DNA from: an uncultured Massilia sp.
Lineage (GTDB): Bacteria > Pseudomonadota > Gammaproteobacteria > Burkholderiales > Burkholderiaceae
Direction of reading: 5' to 3'
NCBI GenBank assembly: GCA_946481275.1
Contig: CAMLMV010000002.1
Coordinates: 1-64,000, forward strand
Length of the DNA stretch: 64,000 bases
This document shows, one piece after another, positions 24,350 through 32,767 of the stretch. Every line of letters starts with the position of its first letter. Position 1 is the stretch's first letter. Made by a program: the position numbers and the translations under genes. The notes beneath the pieces were generated by a model. It was not told the DNA's origin. It worked only from the letters and a program-made list of their open reading frames with translations, and did no database searches.

Positions 24350-25843
24350 ATGCAACGCCGCCACTTCCTCAAAGCCGGCCTCGGCTTCGCCGCCCTCGGC
24401 ATCACCGGCTTCGCCCGCGCCGACGCCCGCACGACCTGCCAGCGCTTCCACGCCGCCCTCGCCCGCGACCAGGAGTTGACGGTGTACGCGAACCTGGAAG
24501 GCGACCAGCAGGGCCGCGCCCGCGTCGAAGGCCGGATCCCCGCCGGGCTGCAAGGCACGTTCTTCCGCAACGGCCCCGGCCGCTTCGAACTGGGCGGCGA
24601 GCGTTACCACCACTGGTTCGACGGCGACGGCTTTGCCCAGGCCTGGCGCATCGACGACGGCACGGTGACGCACCAGGGCCGCTTCGTCGACACCCGTAAA
24701 TTCCTCGACGAATCCGCCGCCGGCCAGTTCCTGTATCCCGCCTTCGGCACGAACGTCGCGCGGCGGGGCTTCCGCGACAACGACAGCCTGAACACGGCCA
24801 ATACCAACCTGCTGCCGTTCAACAATCGCCTGTACGCGCTGTGGGAAGGCGGCTCCGCGACGGAACTCGATCCCGCGACGCTCGCCACCATCGGCCTCCA
24901 CACGTGGCGCGACGACCTCGCCGCGATGCCGTTCTCCGCGCATCCGAAGATCGAGCCGGACGGCACCCTGTGGAACTTCGGCGCCCTGCCCGGCGGCGAC
25001 AGGCTCGCCCTGTACCGCATCGGCGCGAACGGCCAGGTGCTGCAGGCGGGCGTGATCGAGGTGCCGAAGCTCGCGCTGCAGCACGATTTCGCCGTGAGCG
25101 CGCGCCACCTCGTGTTCGTCGTGCCGCCGTACGACATCGCCGACGACGCGACCCTGAGCCTGGCCGACCGCCACGTGTGGGCGGGCGGGAAGCGCGGCGC
25201 CCGCATCGTCGTGGTGGCCAAGGACACGCTCGCGATCCGCCGCGTCTACGACCTGCCGCCGCGCATGGCGTTCCACTTCGGGAATGCGTGGGACGAGGCC
25301 GGCGGCAACGTCACGCACGTCGACCTCGTGCTGCACGACGGCGATTTATTAAAGGCGACGAGCCGCGTGATGGAAGGCGAGCGCGAGCCGAACCGGCCCG
25401 CCCTCCACGCCGCCGTGCGCCTCCGCCTCGACCATGCCGGCGGCACCGTGTCCACGACCCGGCTGCTCGACGGCGCCGAGTTCCCGCGCGTGATGCCGCA
25501 GGTCGTCGCGCGGCGCCACGGCCGTCTCGCGATGCTGTCCAGCGCTGCGGAGAACACGTCGCTGATGCTCGACACGGTGAACGTCGTCGACGTGGAGCGC
25601 GGCCGCGCGGACAGCTGGCGCTTCGACGCCGGCTGGCGTGCCGAGGAACACGTGCTCGTGCCGCGCAAGGGTGCACGGTCCGAAACGGACGGCTGGCTCG
25701 TGGGCGTCGCACAGGATACGAACACGGCCACGAGCGTCTTGAGCGTGTTCGACGCGGCGCGCGTGGCCGACGGTCCGGTCGCGCTGGCCCGGCTGCCCTA
25801 TCGCACACCGCATTGTTTCCATGGTAACTTTCTGGCTGCCTGA
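24350..25843 (+). CDS. Carotenoid cleavage oxygenase family protein, Tat-exported
   Basis: Non-haem iron dioxygenase fold of 497 residues (RPE65/CCO family), which cleaves carotenoid or stilbene C=C bonds. The N-terminus QRRHFLKAGLGFAALGITG is a twin-arginine-type signal. The four metal His are recognisable: AHPKIEPDGTLWNFG (about 203), LQHDFAVS (about 244), AFHFGNAWDE (about 307) and the C-terminal CFHGNFL (about 492). Other family marks are LQGTFFRNGPGRFELGG and YHHWFDGDGFAQAWRI. It lies between DUF2141 and a LytS/LytTR pair with gaps of 14 and 12 bases, so it is probably co-transcribed with them. Substrate unknown. Confidence 0.85.
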   Translation: MQRRHFLKAGLGFAALGITGFARADARTTCQRFHAALARDQELTVYANLEGDQQGRARVEGRIPAGLQGTFFRNGPGRFELGGERYHHWFDGDGFAQAWRIDDGTVTHQGRFVDTRKFLDESAAGQFLYPAFGTNVARRGFRDNDSLNTANTNLLPFNNRLYALWEGGSATELDPATLATIGLHTWRDDLAAMPFSAHPKIEPDGTLWNFGALPGGDRLALYRIGANGQVLQAGVIEVPKLALQHDFAVSARHLVFVVPPYDIADDATLSLADRHVWAGGKRGARIVVVAKDTLAIRRVYDLPPRMAFHFGNAWDEAGGNVTHVDLVLHDGDLLKATSRVMEGEREPNRPALHAAVRLRLDHAGGTVSTTRLLDGAEFPRVMPQVVARRHGRLAMLSSAAENTSLMLDTVNVVDVERGRADSWRFDAGWRAEEHVLVPRKGARSETDGWLVGVAQDTNTATSVLSVFDAARVADGPVALARLPYRTPHCFHGNFLAA

Positions 25844-25855
25844 AACAAGGACATC

Positions 25856-26965
25856 ATGCCGACACCGATCACGCCCTCGATGCACCCGCTGGAATCGTTC
25901 GCGCCCTTCCGGCGCTGGCGCCCTTCGCCGCTGCGCAACCTCGTCTACACGTTCGTGTGGAACGGCATCATCGGCGTCGCGCTGACGTGCGTGGCGCTCC
26001 TGTTCGGCACCCGTGCGCCGGTCGCCACGCTGCTGACGGAGATGCTGTTCGCATCGAACGTGATCGGCTTCCTCATCCACGGCGTGGTGCACCTGCTGCG
26101 CCGTATCGCGCCCGGACGCAACAGCGCGGCAATGCGGGTCGCGAGGCTGCTGCTGACGGCATGTTGCGCCCTGCTCGGCCTGGCCGTCACGGACGCCGTG
26201 CTCGGTGGACGCAGTTCCTTCGACGCGCTGCTGCACACGGGCCTGATCGCGCGCTACCTGCCGGGCGCCGTCGTGGTCGCGCTGCTGATGGTGGGCGTGC
26301 TGACGGCCGGCGAGCGCCGCGTCGCGCGCGAGATCGAGGCGGCGCGCCAGCAGGAACAGATCGCCGAAGCGGCGCGCCTGCTCGCGGAAGCGAAGCTGCG
26401 CACGCTGCAGGCCCAGATCGAACCGCACTTCCTGTACAACACGCTGGCCAACGTCGTGAGCCTGATCGGGTCCGACCCGGTCCGGGCCCGCCACATGCTC
26501 GAGCGCCTGATCGATTTTCTACGCGCGAGCCTGTCGGCCAGCCGCGCGGAACACGCCACGCTCGGCGCCGAGATCGACCTCGCGCGCGCCTACCTGGACC
26601 TGCTGACGGTCCGCATGGGCGCGCGGCTGCGCTACCGCATCGACGTGGACGACGCCTGCCGCGCCGCGACGATCGCCCCGATGCTGATCCAGCCGCTCGT
26701 CGAAAACGCCGTCATGCACGGCATCGAGCCGAAGGTGGACGGCGGCACGATCGTCGTGCGTGCGCGCCGCACGGATGCGGGCCTGTGCGTGGAAGTGGCC
26801 GACGACGGGGCGGGCCTGACGGCGGCGGCACCACGGCCGGGCGGCGGCGTCGGCCTGTCGAACCTGCGCGAGCGCCTGCGCACCTTGCATGGAAATCTTG
26901 CTAAAATTCAATTGCTTGAAAATCAAGACGGAGGCGTCACGTCGCGTCTGATCCTGCCCGTATAA
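25856..26965 (+). CDS. LytS-type sensor histidine kinase (second pair)
   Basis: Membrane sensor kinase of 369 residues. Four hydrophobic helices lie between residues about 20 and 150. The kinase core has LRTLQAQIEPHFLYNTLANVVSLIG (phospho-His about 191), PLVENAVMHGIEPK and DDGAGL...GGVGLSNLRERL. It follows the carotenoid oxygenase by 12 bases and precedes its LytTR regulator by about 17. The membrane part shows no separate sensor domain. Paralogous in design to the kinase at 1492, but divergent in sequence. Confidence 0.87.
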   Translation: MPTPITPSMHPLESFAPFRRWRPSPLRNLVYTFVWNGIIGVALTCVALLFGTRAPVATLLTEMLFASNVIGFLIHGVVHLLRRIAPGRNSAAMRVARLLLTACCALLGLAVTDAVLGGRSSFDALLHTGLIARYLPGAVVVALLMVGVLTAGERRVAREIEAARQQEQIAEAARLLAEAKLRTLQAQIEPHFLYNTLANVVSLIGSDPVRARHMLERLIDFLRASLSASRAEHATLGAEIDLARAYLDLLTVRMGARLRYRIDVDDACRAATIAPMLIQPLVENAVMHGIEPKVDGGTIVVRARRTDAGLCVEVADDGAGLTAAAPRPGGGVGLSNLRERLRTLHGNLAKIQLLENQDGGVTSRLILPV

Positions 26966-26982
26966 CGTCCTGTCGAGGTGCC

Positions 26983-27783
26983 ATCATCGAACCCATCCGC
27001 GCCCTGCTTGCCGACGACGAGCCGCACCTGCTGGCCTACCTCGAAGAACAACTGGCCGCCGCCTGGCCCGACCTGCGCATCGCGGGACGGGCCGGCAACG
27101 GCATCGAGGCGCTGCGCCTGATCGACGAACTCGCACCCGACGTCGTCTTCCTCGACATCCAGATGCCGGGCCTGACCGGCCTCGACCTCGCCGCCCGCCT
27201 CGTCGATGACGACAAGGCGCCGCGCGTCGTGTTCACGACCGCGCACGAGGCCTACGCGCTGCAGGCCTTCGAACATGCCGCGTTCGACTACCTGCTGAAA
27301 CCCATCCGCCTGGAGCGGCTGCAGCGCACCGTCGAGCGTTTGAAAGAAGCGCTGTCCGGCCCCGCACCGGCAGCGCCGTCCGCCGACATGCTGGCCGGCC
27401 TGCTGCGCCAGCTCGGCATGGCGCCCGCGACGCCCGCTCCCGCACCCACGCCGGCCGTGCCGCTGCAATGGATCCGCGCCGCGCAGGGCCAGGAAACGCG
27501 GCTGATCGCTATCGACGAAGTCATCTACTTCCAGAGCAACGACAAGTATACGAGCGTGTTCGTGGCCGACGGCGAGCACCTGATCCGCACGCCGATGCGC
27601 CAGCTGCGCGACCAGCTCGACCCGCAGCAGTTCTGGCAGATCCACCGCGGCGTGATCGTCGCCGCGCGCCACGTGGCCGGCACGCGCACGGACTTCCGTG
27701 GCCGTCTGCTGGTGAAGCTGAAGGGCCGCGACGAACAACTGGTCGTCAGCCGCAACTACGCCGACCTGTTCCGCCAGATGTAA
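26983..27783 (+). CDS. LytTR-family response regulator with apparent ATC start codon
   Basis: Regulator of about 266 residues. The receiver (ALLADDEPHLLAYLEEQL, phospho-Asp58 in DVVFLDIQMPG, FTTAHEAYALQAF, YLLKPIRLERL) precedes a LytTR domain (LIAIDEVIYFQSNDKYTSVFV, FWQIHRGVIVAARHV, LVVSRNYADLFRQM). The first in-frame ATG is 27163, which would delete the acidic pair and Asp58, so it cannot be the true start. Between the upstream stop (26917) and there, no ATG, GTG or TTG is in frame before the conserved start. GAGGTG (26975-26980) precedes the two ATC codons at 26983 and 26986. An ATG-to-ATC change, or a sequencing error, is likely. Asp58 aligns with Asp57 of the 2559 regulator, supporting this start. 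Confidence 0.75.
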   Translation: MIEPIRALLADDEPHLLAYLEEQLAAAWPDLRIAGRAGNGIEALRLIDELAPDVVFLDIQMPGLTGLDLAARLVDDDKAPRVVFTTAHEAYALQAFEHAAFDYLLKPIRLERLQRTVERLKEALSGPAPAAPSADMLAGLLRQLGMAPATPAPAPTPAVPLQWIRAAQGQETRLIAIDEVIYFQSNDKYTSVFVADGEHLIRTPMRQLRDQLDPQQFWQIHRGVIVAARHVAGTRTDFRGRLLVKLKGRDEQLVVSRNYADLFRQM

Positions 27784-27791
27784 ATCCCACA

Positions 27792-27835
27792 TTACGAAAA
27801 GGCCTTTCACGATCTGCTTCGCCTTTACGAAAAGG
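27792..27835. promoter_or_regulatory. Direct repeats upstream of the icd2 promoter
   Basis: TTACGAAAAGG occurs at 27792-27802 and again at 27825-27835. The right copy falls within the -35/-10 spacer of the predicted icd2 promoter. The left copy continues into the palindrome AAAGGCCTTT. The 33-base spacing (about three helix turns) suits an activator. Confidence 0.4.
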
Positions 27836-27846
27836 TCGTGCATAAT
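27818..27846 (+). promoter_or_regulatory. Predicted sigma70 promoter of icd2
   Basis: -35 TTCGCC (27818-27823), a 17-base spacer, and -10 CATAAT (27841-27846). Transcription would begin near 27853, leaving a leader of about 180 bases before the icd2 start at 28034 and placing the 27861 palindrome just after +1. Confidence 0.5.
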
Positions 27847-27860
27847 AGCGGCTGTCCTAT

Positions 27861-27874
27861 GTCTTATATAAGAC
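27861..27874. promoter_or_regulatory. 14-bp perfect palindrome in the icd2 leader (repressor operator candidate)
   Basis: GTCTTATATAAGAC is a perfect palindrome immediately downstream of the predicted start point, a position where a bound dimer would block transcription. It resembles the AT-centred palindromes of GntR/FadR-type regulators that control central carbon genes in betaproteobacteria, but the protein cannot be named from here. Confidence 0.6.
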
Positions 27875-28033
27875 TTAGCCGCCCAGCAAGGCGCGGCGTC
27901 GCGGCTGCCGGATCGCCGTTTGACGGAGTATGATCCCCCGATCCGTTCACCACGCTGCTACTCGTGGCCCGGACCGCAGATGACTTTTTAGAAATAGTAT
28001 TCCAAACCCTCCCGCACATCGAGGAACCAGCGT

Positions 28034-30268
28034 ATGAGCAGTGATCAGACCATCATCTACACCCTAACCGACGAGGCGCCCCTGCTGGCCACCCACGCCT
28101 TCCTGCCCGTCGTCGAGACGTTTGCCAAACCCGCCGGCATCCGTATCGAAGAGAGCGACATCTCCGTCGCGGCGCGTATCCTCGCCGTCTTCGCCGACCG
28201 CCTGTCGCCGGAGCAGCGCGTGCCCGACACCCTGACGGAACTCGGCAAGAAGACGCTGCAGCCGGACGCCAACATCATCAAGCTGCCGAACATCTCGGCA
28301 TCGGTGGGCCAGCTGCAGGCGGCCATCAAGGAACTGCAGGGCAAGGGTTACAACCTCCCCGACTACCCGGCCGATCCGAAGACGGACGAAGAAAAAGAGA
28401 TCAAGGCCCGCTACGGCAAGTGCATCGGCTCGTCCGTGAACCCGGTCCTGCGCGAAGGTAACTCGGACCGCCGCGCGCCGAAGGCCGTCAAGGAATACGC
28501 CCGCAAGAACCCGCACTCGATGGGCGAATGGTCGCAGGCATCGCGCACGCACGTGTCGCACATGACGCACGGCGACTTCTACCACGGCGAAAAGTCGATG
28601 ACGCTCGACCGCGCGCGCGACGTCAAGATGGAACTGATCACCAAGAGCGGCGAAACCATCGTGCTGAAGCCGAAGGTCTCCCTGCTGGACGGCGAGATCA
28701 TCGACTCGATGTTCATGAGCCGCAAGGCCCTGCTCGAGTTCTACGAGCAGCAGATCGAAGACGCGCACAAGACCGGCGTGATGTTCTCGCTGCACGTGAA
28801 GGCGACCATGATGAAGGTGTCGCACCCGATCGTGTTCGGCCACGCGGTCCGCACCTTCTACAAGGAAGCCTTCGAAAAGCACGGCGAACTGCTGAACAGC
28901 CTGGGCGTGAACGTCAACAACGGCATGGCCGACCTGTACAACAAGATCGCCAAGCTGCCGGATTCGCAGCGCGAAGAAATCATCCGCGACATCCACGCCT
29001 GCCAGGAACACCGCCCGGCGCTGGCGATGGTCGACTCGGCCAAGGGCATCACCAACTTCCACTCGCCGAACGACGTCATCGTCGACGCATCGATGCCGGC
29101 AATGATCCGCGCCGGCGGCAAGATGTACGGCGCCGACGGCCGCCTGAAGGAAGTCAAGGCCGTGATCCCGGAATCGACGTTCGCCCGCATCTACCAGGAG
29201 ATCATCAACTTCTGCAAATGGCATGGCGCCTTCGACCCGCGCACGATGGGCACCGTCCCGAACGTGGGCCTGATGGCCCAGCAGGCCGAGGAATACGGCT
29301 CGCACGACAAGACCTTCGAAGTGCAGGAAGACGGCGTCGCCAACATCACCGACCTGGCGACGGGCGAAGTGCTGCTGTCGCAGAACGTCGAGAAGGGCGA
29401 CATCTGGCGCATGTGCCAGGTGAAGGATGCCCCGATCCGCGACTGGGTCAAGCTGGCCGTCACCCGCGCCCGCAACTCGGGCATGCCGGCCGTGTTCTGG
29501 CTGGACCCGTACCGTCCGCACGAGAATGAACTGATCAAGAAGGTCAAGACGTACCTGAAGGATCACGACACCGAAGGCCTGGACATCCAGATCATGTCGC
29601 AGGTGCGCGCGATGCGCTTCACGCTGGAGCGCGCATGGCGCGGCCTGGACACCATCTCGGTGACCGGCAACATCCTGCGCGACTACCTGACCGACCTGTT
29701 CCCGATCCTGGAACTGGGCACCAGCGCCAAGATGCTGTCGATCGTCCCGCTGATGGCCGGCGGCGGCATGTACGAAACGGGCGCCGGCGGTTCGGCACCG
29801 AAGCACGTGCAGCAGCTGACCGAAGAAAACCACCTGCGCTGGGACTCGCTGGGCGAATTCCTCGCGCTGGCCGTGAGCTTCGAAGACCTGGGCCTCAAGA
29901 CCGGCAACGCGAAAGCCAAGCTGCTGGCCAGGACGCTGGACGCCGCCACCGGCAAGCTGCTGGACAACCGCAAGTCGCCGTCGCCGAAGACCGGTGAACT
30001 CGACAACCGCGGCAGCCAGTTCTACCTGTCGATGTACTGGGCCCAGGAACTGGCGCAGCAAGCGGAAGACGCCGAACTGGCCGCCTACTTCGCGCCGCTG
30101 GCCAAGCAGCTGCTTGATAACGAGCAGAAGATCGTCGCGGAACTGCTCGAGATCCAGGGCAAGCCGGTCGACATCGGCGGCTACTACAAGCCGGACAATG
30201 CCAAGGTCAAGGCCGTGATGCGTCCGAGCGCGACCTTCAACAAGGCACTGGAAAGCGTCGGCGCCTGA
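28034..30268 (+). CDS. icd2: Monomeric NADP-dependent isocitrate dehydrogenase
   Basis: TCA-cycle enzyme converting isocitrate to 2-oxoglutarate and CO2 with NADP+ in the cytosol. At 744 residues it matches the monomeric IDH family (about 740) and not the dimeric Icd of about 415. Diagnostic stretches are [85 protein letters not shown] (substrate-binding Ser/Arg), [38 protein letters not shown] and [28 protein letters not shown] 28034 has GAGG upstream. Transcribed alone, with a promoter and palindromic operator in the 250-base upstream gap and a terminator downstream. Confidence 0.97.
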   Translation: MSSDQTIIYTLTDEAPLLATHAFLPVVETFAKPAGIRIEESDISVAARILAVFADRLSPEQRVPDTLTELGKKTLQPDANIIKLPNISASVGQLQAAIKELQGKGYNLPDYPADPKTDEEKEIKARYGKCIGSSVNPVLREGNSDRRAPKAVKEYARKNPHSMGEWSQASRTHVSHMTHGDFYHGEKSMTLDRARDVKMELITKSGETIVLKPKVSLLDGEIIDSMFMSRKALLEFYEQQIEDAHKTGVMFSLHVKATMMKVSHPIVFGHAVRTFYKEAFEKHGELLNSLGVNVNNGMADLYNKIAKLPDSQREEIIRDIHACQEHRPALAMVDSAKGITNFHSPNDVIVDASMPAMIRAGGKMYGADGRLKEVKAVIPESTFARIYQEIINFCKWHGAFDPRTMGTVPNVGLMAQQAEEYGSHDKTFEVQEDGVANITDLATGEVLLSQNVEKGDIWRMCQVKDAPIRDWVKLAVTRARNSGMPAVFWLDPYRPHENELIKKVKTYLKDHDTEGLDIQIMSQVRAMRFTLERAWRGLDTISVTGNILRDYLTDLFPILELGTSAKMLSIVPLMAGGGMYETGAGGSAPKHVQQLTEENHLRWDSLGEFLALAVSFEDLGLKTGNAKAKLLARTLDAATGKLLDNRKSPSPKTGELDNRGSQFYLSMYWAQELAQQAEDAELAAYFAPLAKQLLDNEQKIVAELLEIQGKPVDIGGYYKPDNAKVKAVMRPSATFNKALESVGA

Positions 30269-30297
30269 TCGCACCGCACGGTGCGTGAGCACCGATG

Positions 30298-30341
30298 AAA
30301 AAACCCCGGTTCCGCGTCATGCGGGCCGGGGTTTTGTTTTT
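30298..30341 (+). terminator. Rho-independent terminator of icd2
   Basis: AAAACCCCGG (30300-30309) pairs with CCGGGGTTTT (30326-30335), with an inner CCGC/GCGG stem, followed by GTTTTT. It lies 30 bases after the icd2 stop. The A-run on the left side means it could also work leftward for the convergent gene ending at 30381. Confidence 0.85.
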
Positions 30342-30380
30342 GCGCATTGGTGGCGCCGCTGCCGGCGCAGGACGCGCCGG

Positions 30381-32300
30381 TCAGCGGGTCGGCAGGATGG
30401 CCGCGTGAACGATATGAGTGAGCTCCGATTCGCTCCCGAAACCATCGGCATCACCGCCCCCTCGGGATGACGGGGCCGTCGTGACTTTTTGCACATAAAG
30501 CCGCGTATTCGCCGGAAGTATGAGTTCGGACTCGCCGGGCATGTGTGAGATCGAACCGTTGTCGGGCTCCGAACCCCAGCCCACGAACAAGCCCTTGACG
30601 CCCTCGCCGACGGTCAGCTTCAGGTGAATATTCCCGATATACATGTCGGGGTTGGTCGATGTGGACATGATCGCCGGCTCCTGAAGAACCTTGCCCGTGG
30701 CGTTCAGAAGCTGGTCTTTTGCCGCACCCGATAACGCGATCTTGCGCGAGAGCAGCGTTCCGGCCGGAATTTCCCCGCCAGCCTTGCGAATCGCGACGTC
30801 GAGATGCCGGGCCGTGTCGCTAGGCTTCCCGCTCCGCAGCGACGCGTTGATCGTCGAATATCCGAGATGGGCGTAGCTGTAGACGGCTTCCCGTTGCGGT
30901 GCCGTCAGCTTGGCCATGGCTGCCACGGTGTGGGCGGCATATGCCTGCGTATCGTGGCGGGCGCGCTCGCGCGGCAAGACCGGTACCTCTATTCCCCGGC
31001 CCGGCATACCCAGTTCGAGGAAGCCCGCGACCTTTGGGGCGTGTTTGTTGCCCGGGTTGATTTTTTTTGCCGGGAATTTCTTATCCAATCCCCGCAGCGA
31101 GGGTTTCGTGTCGCGGACCGGGCGCTGTGCGTCGGCGCACCATGCCCGGATATCGCTCTGCCGTTTGATCAGCTTGGCGGCCAAAGCGTCCCGCTGCTTC
31201 GGATCGCCGGGGCCGTGGCGCCCCACCAGCTGCCGGATGGCTGAGTTGGATAATTTCAGGACCGGTTTGGCGCTGTTGGCGATGTCTTGCGGGGACATGC
31301 CGCCGTAGACCGCGGCCGATGCGGGGTTCAGGTTCGGATCGCGCATGCTGGCCAGTTCACCGACCTTGTTGCCGAACGCATCTCCCTTGGGGCCACCCAT
31401 GGCACGGAATTCCAGCGCGCCGCCAGGATCGATATGGACGGCCTGGCCGTTGTGGATCAGCACGTTGTCGTGGGTCAGACCAACCGAATCCCAGTTGGCC
31501 AGCCATGCGTGGGCCGCAAAACCCTGCTGCATGTCTTTGATATGCGCCGGGTTGCGCGCGTCGAAGGGCTGGGCATCCGCCAGCCAGCGGGAGGCGACGC
31601 CCAGGCCGCCTTTGTGCGATTGCCCCAGGTTGACGAGTTTCAGGTCCGCAGCCGGTGCGCCGGCCGCCCGCAGCAGATGCGATGCGAGCACTTCGCTCCT
31701 GGCCTGATCATCACGGCCGTATCCCTTGACCAGCCATTTTTGTCCCTGCGTGTCGACATACAGGGCACCGTCGGAGGTTCCTCCGGGTTTTCTGCCGATG
31801 CAATTCCAGTCGGACAGGTTCTCCGGCGCCGCAGGCGCCGATGCCTCGGCCCTGGAATTGCTTCCGAAGCCCAGGGCTTTCCACGGGGCCGCAAGACGGG
31901 ACAGACCCGATAACGCTCCGGTCCCGGCGTTCTTCCGACGCGTGTCGGTGGATGCCGGCGGCGAAGAAGGCGCCGACGTGGAACCACCCGGGCGCACCGT
32001 CTGAGGGCGCGCATCGCCGAAACGTTCCGGAATTCGCGCGTTCAGCCGCATCAGTCTCGGGGCACGATCCGGTTGCCTTTGCGGTGACAAAGCGCCGGCC
32101 GGGCCCATCGAATCCGAGGGCGCTTGCGCCGCTCGGCCCGTGAAATGGGACAAACCTTGCAAGGCGCTCGGCACCTCGCGGCGGCTGCGCGGCGCATCGG
32201 GGCGGGAGCTGGGCGATGCATGCGGCGCGCGCCGCACATCCGGCATCGCATCGTTCGGCAAAGTGCGTTCGATCGACGGGGAAAGACTGGAGGGTTTCAT
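30381..32300 (-). CDS. Putative secreted effector: HipA/PI-kinase-like domain plus C-terminal ADP-ribosyltransferase
   Basis: Protein of 639 residues with three regions. Residues 1-165 are Ser/Pro/Arg-rich and disordered, with no Sec signal, as in type III effectors. Residues about 165-400 read as a kinase-like fold: Gly-rich GGTSDGALYV, Lys192 in WLVKGY, Glu203, catalytic-loop-like NWDSVGLTHDNVLI (Asp271, Asn279) and metal-site-like HIDPGGALEF (Asp291). Residues about 450-639 are an R-S-E type mono-ADP-ribosyltransferase: Arg519 (TLLSRKI), the STS motif at 546-548 (IMSTSTN) and the biglutamate ESE at 590-592. All key residues are present, so both activities may be live. The host target is unknown. 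No secretion genes are nearby. ATG 32300 has only a weak ribosome site. Confidence 0.7.
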   Translation of the reverse strand: MKPSSLSPSIERTLPNDAMPDVRRAPHASPSSRPDAPRSRREVPSALQGLSHFTGRAAQAPSDSMGPAGALSPQRQPDRAPRLMRLNARIPERFGDARPQTVRPGGSTSAPSSPPASTDTRRKNAGTGALSGLSRLAAPWKALGFGSNSRAEASAPAAPENLSDWNCIGRKPGGTSDGALYVDTQGQKWLVKGYGRDDQARSEVLASHLLRAAGAPAADLKLVNLGQSHKGGLGVASRWLADAQPFDARNPAHIKDMQQGFAAHAWLANWDSVGLTHDNVLIHNGQAVHIDPGGALEFRAMGGPKGDAFGNKVGELASMRDPNLNPASAAVYGGMSPQDIANSAKPVLKLSNSAIRQLVGRHGPGDPKQRDALAAKLIKRQSDIRAWCADAQRPVRDTKPSLRGLDKKFPAKKINPGNKHAPKVAGFLELGMPGRGIEVPVLPRERARHDTQAYAAHTVAAMAKLTAPQREAVYSYAHLGYSTINASLRSGKPSDTARHLDVAIRKAGGEIPAGTLLSRKIALSGAAKDQLLNATGKVLQEPAIMSTSTNPDMYIGNIHLKLTVGEGVKGLFVGWGSEPDNGSISHMPGESELILPANTRLYVQKVTTAPSSRGGGDADGFGSESELTHIVHAAILPTR

Positions 32301-32767
32301 GATCAGGCACCTGGAGCGTCAAGCCAACATGGGTGACATGATTCTCGACCAGCATGGTGGACAAAGGCTCCGCGGCCCCGAAAAACATGGCGCGCCAGCG
32401 AAGTACTTCGCGCCGTGCCCGCCGAGGTCGCGGCGCAACCTCAAGGGTAGAACACGCCCACAATTTGGTCGAGCCAATATTAATTTTGGTCCAAAAATCT
32501 TTGTCAAACATCATAATTGGCCTGACCAATTTTCATAGCTTCGTGCTAACATCCCTCCAGACAGAGACACCCTCGCCATCCCGCCGTTGTTGAACGCCCG
32601 GCCACAAGCCGGCACGCCATCGTCACGGCACACGCCACGCACCAAGGTCCGCCGGCATCAGGCCGACCTCCCTGTTTCAGCATCGCACGCAGGCCGGTCC
32701 GGCCGGCTGGGCGTCCCGTGCGCCCGTCTCCGGCCAGGCACGGCAGCGGCTCTATTCGGGAATAACA
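32301..32767. other. 467-base intergenic region upstream of the effector and the PEP-CTERM gene
   Basis: Divergent region between the effector (minus) and the PEP-CTERM gene (plus). The centre (about 32455-32560) is the most AT-rich stretch of the window and carries the palindrome cluster and the minus-strand promoter listed separately. The rightmost 200 bases are GC-rich with no recognisable gene; longer frames crossing the region in either direction look like chance readings. Confidence 0.6.
32463..32531 (-). promoter_or_regulatory. Effector promoter covered by three TTGG/CCAA palindromes
   Basis: On the minus strand TTGACA (complement of 32502-32507) and TAATAT (complement of 32477-32482) form a -35/-10 pair with a 19-base spacer. 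ATTTGG-N5-CCAATA (32463-32479) overlaps the -10, TTTTGG-T-CCAAAA (32484-32496) fills the spacer and AATTGG-N5-CCAATT (32515-32531) lies upstream of the -35. The first and third share geometry and sequence, as expected for a repeated operator. Confidence 0.55.

Noticed and set aside
28064..30292. 742-codon frame antisense to icd2
   Set aside because: Shadow of a highly conserved gene; the composition is Arg/Val/His-rich and no motif is present.
31711..32529. 272-codon minus-strand frame overlapping the start of the effector and its promoter
   Set aside because: Different frame from the effector, no recognisable domain, and it runs through the palindrome cluster. A chance frame.
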